A stretch of DNA of 64,000 nucleotides. Source: Yamagishiella unicocca. Taxonomy: Eukaryota; Chlorophyta; Chlorophyceae; Chlamydomonadales; Volvocaceae. The translations under genes and the position numbers were made by a program. Shown here one piece after another: positions 59,930 through 64,000 of the stretch (the stretch's first letter is position 1; each line of letters starts with the position of its first letter). The stretch spans positions 146,068 to 210,067 of the forward strand of contig BDSL01000140.1 in assembly GCA_003116995.1 (NCBI GenBank). Reading direction: 5' to 3'. The notes beneath the pieces were generated by a model. That model made no database searches and was not told where the DNA came from. It saw nothing but the letters and a program-made list of their open reading frames with translations.

Positions 59930-60501
59930 TTCCAAACGGTGTTGTCCTGATCCACACGTCGGCTTCTTACAGTCTCTCCTCACGGCCCAAACGGGCCTTA
60001 CACGCACTGCAAGCGCAGTTGTCGAGCTGACACTACGCGCTGTCCACCCAGCAAACTCAAATTCTGAAAGACAATAGATAGCGCTCTATACGTACCCGAG
60101 GCCGTCGGCGCATCGCTAATAAGCCCTACACCCGAGGGCGGAATTGGGCCGACTCAGATCGCACAACCGGCAAAAGGGAGACTCTATAGTCAGCGAACGG
60201 CCGATTTAGTCCGGGTGCATCTACCACCACAACGAGAACACCTCTAAAGAACGACGTCACAAACACCACCACCGCCCCCCCCACCCCCACCCTTGGGAGG
60301 GAATGAGATGTAGGATGGGGTGGGCGCCAAAAGGGAAAACCGGCGCCCATCTCACAGTGGGCCGCCGTGTCATGCACGGGCCCCCCCTCTCCCCGTCGTC
60401 CCGGCGCCGGAGACAGCCGCACCGCTGGCTTAGGGGCGCCCCCCCCTCCCACAAGGAGCGCCGAGACGAGGGAGTCGAGCGTGCCCGTGCAGCATTCCCC
60501 C
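59930..60501 (-). repeat. Split direct repeat B1 of the retrotransposon
   Basis: Same 572 bp as 59068-59639; starts 37 bp beyond the stop codon of the recombinase ORF. Confidence 0.93.
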
Positions 60502-60538
60502 ACACCTATGTCCCGCGTAGCGATCTTCCTAAGTCGGA

Positions 60539-61756
60539 TTACATCATCCCTACCACCGACAAACGTGTCGCGAGTGATGACTGCAGGTAGGCATCTACCG
60601 CATCCGAACGCCAGCGCCCGTGTAACTTTATCAACTCCCGACTTGCCCCAGCTTCCGCCGCCGCGATGGCTCCCCCACGCCTCAAGCTGTGAGACGAGAA
60701 CAGCTGTAAGCGCTCCGCATAGCCCGGATAACGGGACCCCACCTCACGCAGCAACGACCGGAGCCTGGCGGTGAACGCACCCTTGCCAGGCACACTGCCC
60801 CAGTGCCCACCTCCGAAAAGAGGCGCCTCGTTGCCGGCTCCTTGCGCCAACCGGAAACGGAGGTGGCGCCGCACAATGCGCCCAACACAGATACCACTAC
60901 CCGACTCTTCCGGGAAGCACACCGTCGCCCCTTGCCCCTGCTGGTCCGTCTTGCTACGAACTACTCGCACTGCGATCCCTCCCCCGTGAAGGTCGGAAAC
61001 AGCACCCACAGTCAAACCCCACAGCTCGCTCCGTCGCAGCATCCCAAAGAACCCCAGCACCAACCAACACGCATCTCGCGCACCCTCCACGGCACGGCTC
61101 TGCTGAGCAGCCGCTGTGGCCGCCAGCCAACCGAGCAGCAGCCGCAGCATCGCTACCGTAACGGGTGCCTTAATATCTCGTACCGCCCCGGCGCCGGAAC
61201 CGGCCGCTCGCAAGGCCCGCTGCAACATCATCCGTACCCGGGGATGGTTCCGTACTGTGGCCGCTGCCTGAACCCCCCGCGAACGCTGCCAGTCACACAA
61301 AGCCGAAAGCGTGCCCTCAATCGTGGAGCGCGCATAACGCGTGGAAGCAAAGGCAATAAACAAGCACAAGGTAACCGGGTTGATGTCCCGGTCCCGGCCC
61401 CACGGCAAAGCATCGTTCTCTGCCAACCCCAGTTGTTCCTCACAGAAACGAACGTAACGGCGCCGATGCGACATGTAAGTCAGCGAGGAGCTGTCGGCCA
61501 CCGCCGAGGCCGCCAGAGCCACCAGCTCCCATGCCAATTGCACCGCTGCAGTGCCCGCCCGCTCCGGGTCCAGGCCAGCGGTGGCGAGAATGCAGGGTAC
61601 GCAACTGAACCAACCGCCAGCGTAAGCGGCCGCCACCAGCCCGAGACAGGCACGATGAAAAATCCCACCGCAGGACTCGCACCGTAGCGGCATCCGTTCC
61701 GTGGGCCGCCCGCACACGCCACATCCCGCTGGCCCTGCACGGCTCACACGGCAGGG
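60539..61756 (-). CDS. Retrotransposon tyrosine recombinase with N-terminal PHD finger
   Basis: About 400 codons, intact. The first 50 residues form a C4HC3 zinc finger of PHD type: CGVCG, CESC, FHRAC, then WFSCVPC. The catalytic part has the tyrosine recombinase tetrad: Arg in GMLRRSEL, HSLRRGG, HGRW and Tyr in DAYLQS, with a Lys in VVRSKTD. It cuts and joins the circular DNA copy of the element into the genome. The PHD finger may bind histone tails and steer integration; that is inference. No ATG precedes the finger: the frame opens after a TGA at about 61757, GTG is at 61745-61747, and the first in-frame ATG lies inside the finger (ERMPLRC). Expression by reinitiation from the upstream ORF, by splicing, or from a non-ATG codon is therefore possible. 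Confidence 0.88.
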   Translation of the reverse strand, partial: PCRVSRAGPAGCGVCGRPTERMPLRCESCGGIFHRACLGLVAAAYAGGWFSCVPCILATAGLDPERAGTAAVQLAWELVALAASAVADSSSLTYMSHRRRYVRFCEEQLGLAENDALPWGRDRDINPVTLCLFIAFASTRYARSTIEGTLSALCDWQRSRGVQAAATVRNHPRVRMMLQRALRAAGSGAGAVRDIKAPVTVAMLRLLLGWLAATAAAQQSRAVEGARDACWLVLGFFGMLRRSELWGLTVGAVSDLHGGGIAVRVVRSKTDQQGQGATVCFPEESGSGICVGRIVRRHLRFRLAQGAGNEAPLFGGGHWGSVPGKGAFTARLRSLLREVGSRYPGYAERLQLFSSHSLRRGGAIAAAEAGASRELIKLHGRWRSDAVDAYLQSSLATRLSVVGMM

Positions 61757-61762
61757 TCAAGT

Positions 61763-63807
61763 TCAGGGGAGCCGCAACACCAACAGATCGTACGGGGTGG
61801 GATCCGCCGGCCGCCCCGACTGCCACAAGCAGACCCGAGAGCCCGCTGGAAGCACGTGAACCTTTCTGAACACCGGACGCGATCCCCCCAGGAAACGGCC
61901 ATGCCATGTCCGCTCCGGCCAATAGGGAACCACGATGGTTGCGCGGGTCTCGTACGGTCGCAGCTGGTACGCCTCCCAGATCTCTGCGAGCACCTCGCCC
62001 GCCAGTTCCGGAGGGGGAAAGGCCCACAGCACCTTGCCCGCCAGATCCGCGGCCCGGCCAATCACTGAATTTCCGGGCGAGTAGAACTGCTGGCAGCCTG
62101 GCTGCATGTTCACACCCTTGTCATCACAGCAACAGTCCACCGTCGGTTGATAATTCGTGGCCGCACACAACGACATGAAAACCCCCGGCCTCAGCCGCAG
62201 CTGCTGCCGCCGTGCCACCTCCAGGTGCCGGCTCAGATGATCCGCCCGCACGTTGTCGATCCCCGCAATGTGCTCCGCGCGCAGCTCAAAACCGTAACGT
62301 ATCGCCAGGAGGGCAATCTCGCGGCAGATGGGCCGGCCCACCGCGATGCGCGTGGCACCGCGCCTTACCGCGGCGACCGCTTGGGTGTTGTCACAGCGCA
62401 CCATTACCCGCCGGTCGCGTAAACGGGGACCAAAGGCCCGCAAGGCGTGCAGAATGGCTGTGAGTTCCAGCCAGGCTACGTGCAGAGCCCGTTGATCGGC
62501 TGCCCAAATTCCTTGCAGCTCCGCGTCTTCCCATGCCGCACCAAACCCCCGCCCGCTCGCGTCTGTGAAGATGACTGCCCCATCCGGACCGACGAAATTC
62601 CCCCAAACAAGGTCCAGCTGACTGGTCGCTGTACGTTTCACGCCGTCCCATATGCTGGTGGCGTGGGAGAGTATATCGGACCAGGCAGCTAAATCATGCA
62701 CAGCGTCGGGCGACAGGAGGACCGTAGGTAAGTTGGCTACGGCGAGGTTGTCGTACAGTCCCTGCATGAAGCCAGCCCCCCAGCGGCATGCTCTGGCGAT
62801 GAAAGCGAGTTTCCCAACCGTAGCCTGCAAATCGGAGCGTGCTACGGGCTGGGATGCGGATGCGCTGGCCAGGAGCGCGTTGACGGCGGTGGCATAGCGA
62901 GTTCGTTTGGTTGTTGCAATGCGCATCTCGAGGCGCACCGTGTCGAACAGCATGCCCAGGAACTCCATTTGCTGTGCTGCGGCGTCCCGTCCGCAATCCT
63001 TCTCCTTCTTCCACTCAAGGCCTAATGAAGTCCCCAACACGTCCATAACTGCGAAGGCGCCACAGACGTCAGCAAAGGTATTCCCCAGGATGATATAGTC
63101 ATCGACATATACGAAAATTTTGACATGGAGGCCTCGGACGTCGCATTCGCGTTGGAAGATGTCGCAAGCTGCCTGGGAGACACCCACGAAGATAGGCGGA
63201 CTCTGGCTGGCTCCAAATGGTAGCACCACCCATCGTTGTAGTCTGTTCGATATCGGGTGACGGAAAGCGACATAACGGCGCGAATCTGGGTGCAGCTTGA
63301 CGTGGTGAAACCCCGAAGCCAGGTCACGCTTGCCCAGGTACCCACCCGGTGGCAACGCCTCCAGGATGTCAGCTAGGGCTGGAAGCGGGCAAGGCAAATG
63401 CGCCATGCAGGCGTTGACACCTGAGCGCGTGGGGTCAATGATGGGACGGATGTCGTTGTCACCCTTCGGGACCACATGCAGCGGGCTGATGACTGCTGCA
63501 AAATCCTCTTCACGGCCATGGATGCTGGGGTTGTACTCCTCTGTAATACCGGCTGCCAGCAGGTCATCGAAGTACTGGCCCATAGCTGTCAGATGAGGCG
63601 TAATGGAGTCATAGTTTCGTACATTCTGACGGCTGGGAGGTGAGTGGAACAGCCATTGGGCTTCATTTCGGATTGCTGGAGAGTCGAACCCGTGCTTGAG
63701 CCATTCTGCAGTACGCAGCTTGTTGCCATCCGGGCCAAACCATTGGCGACTGGGGTGCGCTGCTAGGTTTTCCAGTGTGGCATCCAGCGCCAAAATTGCC
63801 AGGATGT
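61763..63807 (-). CDS. Retrotransposon reverse transcriptase-RNase H
   Basis: About 680 codons, intact, stop at 61763-61765. The reverse transcriptase carries SPLHVVPKG, RPIIDPT, KRDLASGFHHV, LPFGASQSPPIF and the active-site box YVDDYIILG (63093-63119), then EFLGMLFD. RNase H follows with FTDASGRGFGAAW, ELTAI, RCDNTQA and NVRADHLSRHL, the form usual in DIRS-like elements. No aspartic protease or DDE integrase is seen. The upstream end is uncertain: the frame is open back to a stop at 63842-63844, has no ATG until 63583, and has a good acceptor (CTTCCGCAG) just before 63807. So this part is probably spliced or fused to an upstream ORF outside the window. The run RQWFGPDGNKL before the first ATG looks like real protein. 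Confidence 0.9.
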
Positions 63808-64000
63808 CTGCGGAAGAATCAAGTTGGCAATGGTCAGCTTCTCAGGCTAAGGGCTGTCGAGTATAGGGTGGAGTTATTACTCCTGCAGGGTCCCGGCCAA
63901 GCCCGGCCTATGCGACTTCGAAAGTTAGGCCGCGCCATTCGACCCGTCCAGGCCCACGGTGCGGTTGGGCCGGTGGCCCGCCAAGCCTTGTGTATGGCAC
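63808..64000. other. Upstream part of the retrotransposon, no ORF assigned
   Basis: No frame with recognisable protein. It does not match A2 (59640-59929), so the A1 repeat expected at the 5' end must lie further right, beyond the window. Confidence 0.5.

Larger units (their letters stand above)
59068..64000 (-). mobile_element. Tyrosine-recombinase retrotransposon (DIRS/PAT/TOC-like), 5' part outside window
   Basis: Read on the - strand: reverse transcriptase-RNase H ORF, then tyrosine recombinase ORF, then a terminal block made of a 572-bp sequence (B1, 59930-60501), a 290-bp unique sequence (A2, 59640-59929) and the same 572 bp again (B2, 59068-59639). This B1-A2-B2 arrangement is the split direct repeat of PAT-like elements, to which Chlamydomonas TOC elements are related; the A1 copy and any gag ORF would be to the right of the window. 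Such elements integrate with a tyrosine recombinase instead of a DDE integrase and leave no target duplication. The ORFs have no stops and the repeats look identical, so the insertion is probably recent. The left end at 59068 is where the two repeat copies stop matching. Confidence 0.88.

Overview
The window reads as nuclear DNA of a green alga of the volvocine/Chlamydomonas group. The grounds are intron-dense genes with GT..AG junctions and short exons, TGTAA poly(A) signals about 0.1-0.7 kb after several stop codons, Ala/Gly-rich insertions, plastid-type transit peptides, and a tandem pair of secreted alpha-carbonic anhydrases of the Chlamydomonas CAH1/CAH2 kind. There is no bacterial, organellar or viral gene organisation. 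All gene models were spliced by hand from the sequence; the frames agree at every junction used, but no transcript evidence was available.

Layout, left to right. (1) 258-1117, +: last three exons of a family A DNA polymerase, POLQ-like, cut by the window edge. (2) 2296-5144, -: plastid alpha/beta hydrolase close to chlorophyll dephytylase CLD1. (3) 5475-9622, +: unknown coiled-coil/low-complexity protein, head-to-head with the hydrolase. (4) 12113-15552 and 17332-20868, +: two tandem alpha-carbonic anhydrases whose promoters, coding parts and 3' regions are all duplicated (unit about 5.3 kb); exon 6 to exon 7, including the 451-nt intron 6, is almost identical between the copies. (5) 22500-25389, +: plastid phosphate translocator. 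(6) 27159-34244, +: starch synthase with one starch-binding module; its seventh intron holds a roughly 25-copy 30-bp minisatellite. (7) 35963-40018, -: RCC1-repeat protein. (8) 40574-43371, +: porphobilinogen deaminase. (9) 45894-47719, -: sterol C5-desaturase. (10) 48234-52757, +: SET-domain methyltransferase. (11) 54429-56822, -: F-box/ankyrin protein with a one-base frameshift. (12) 59068-64000, -: tyrosine-recombinase retrotransposon (DIRS/PAT/TOC-like) with intact reverse transcriptase-RNase H and recombinase ORFs and a 572-bp split direct repeat; its 5' part lies beyond the window.

Several genes serve plastid metabolism (chlorophyll turnover, CO2 supply, sugar-phosphate export, starch and tetrapyrrole synthesis), but they are separate eukaryotic transcription units and not an operon. 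The least ordinary parts are the retrotransposon (a PHD finger fused to a tyrosine recombinase with no early ATG), the homogenised carbonic anhydrase segment, a dispersed repeat shared by carbonic anhydrase intron 6 and the 57-58 kb region, and the starch synthase minisatellite.
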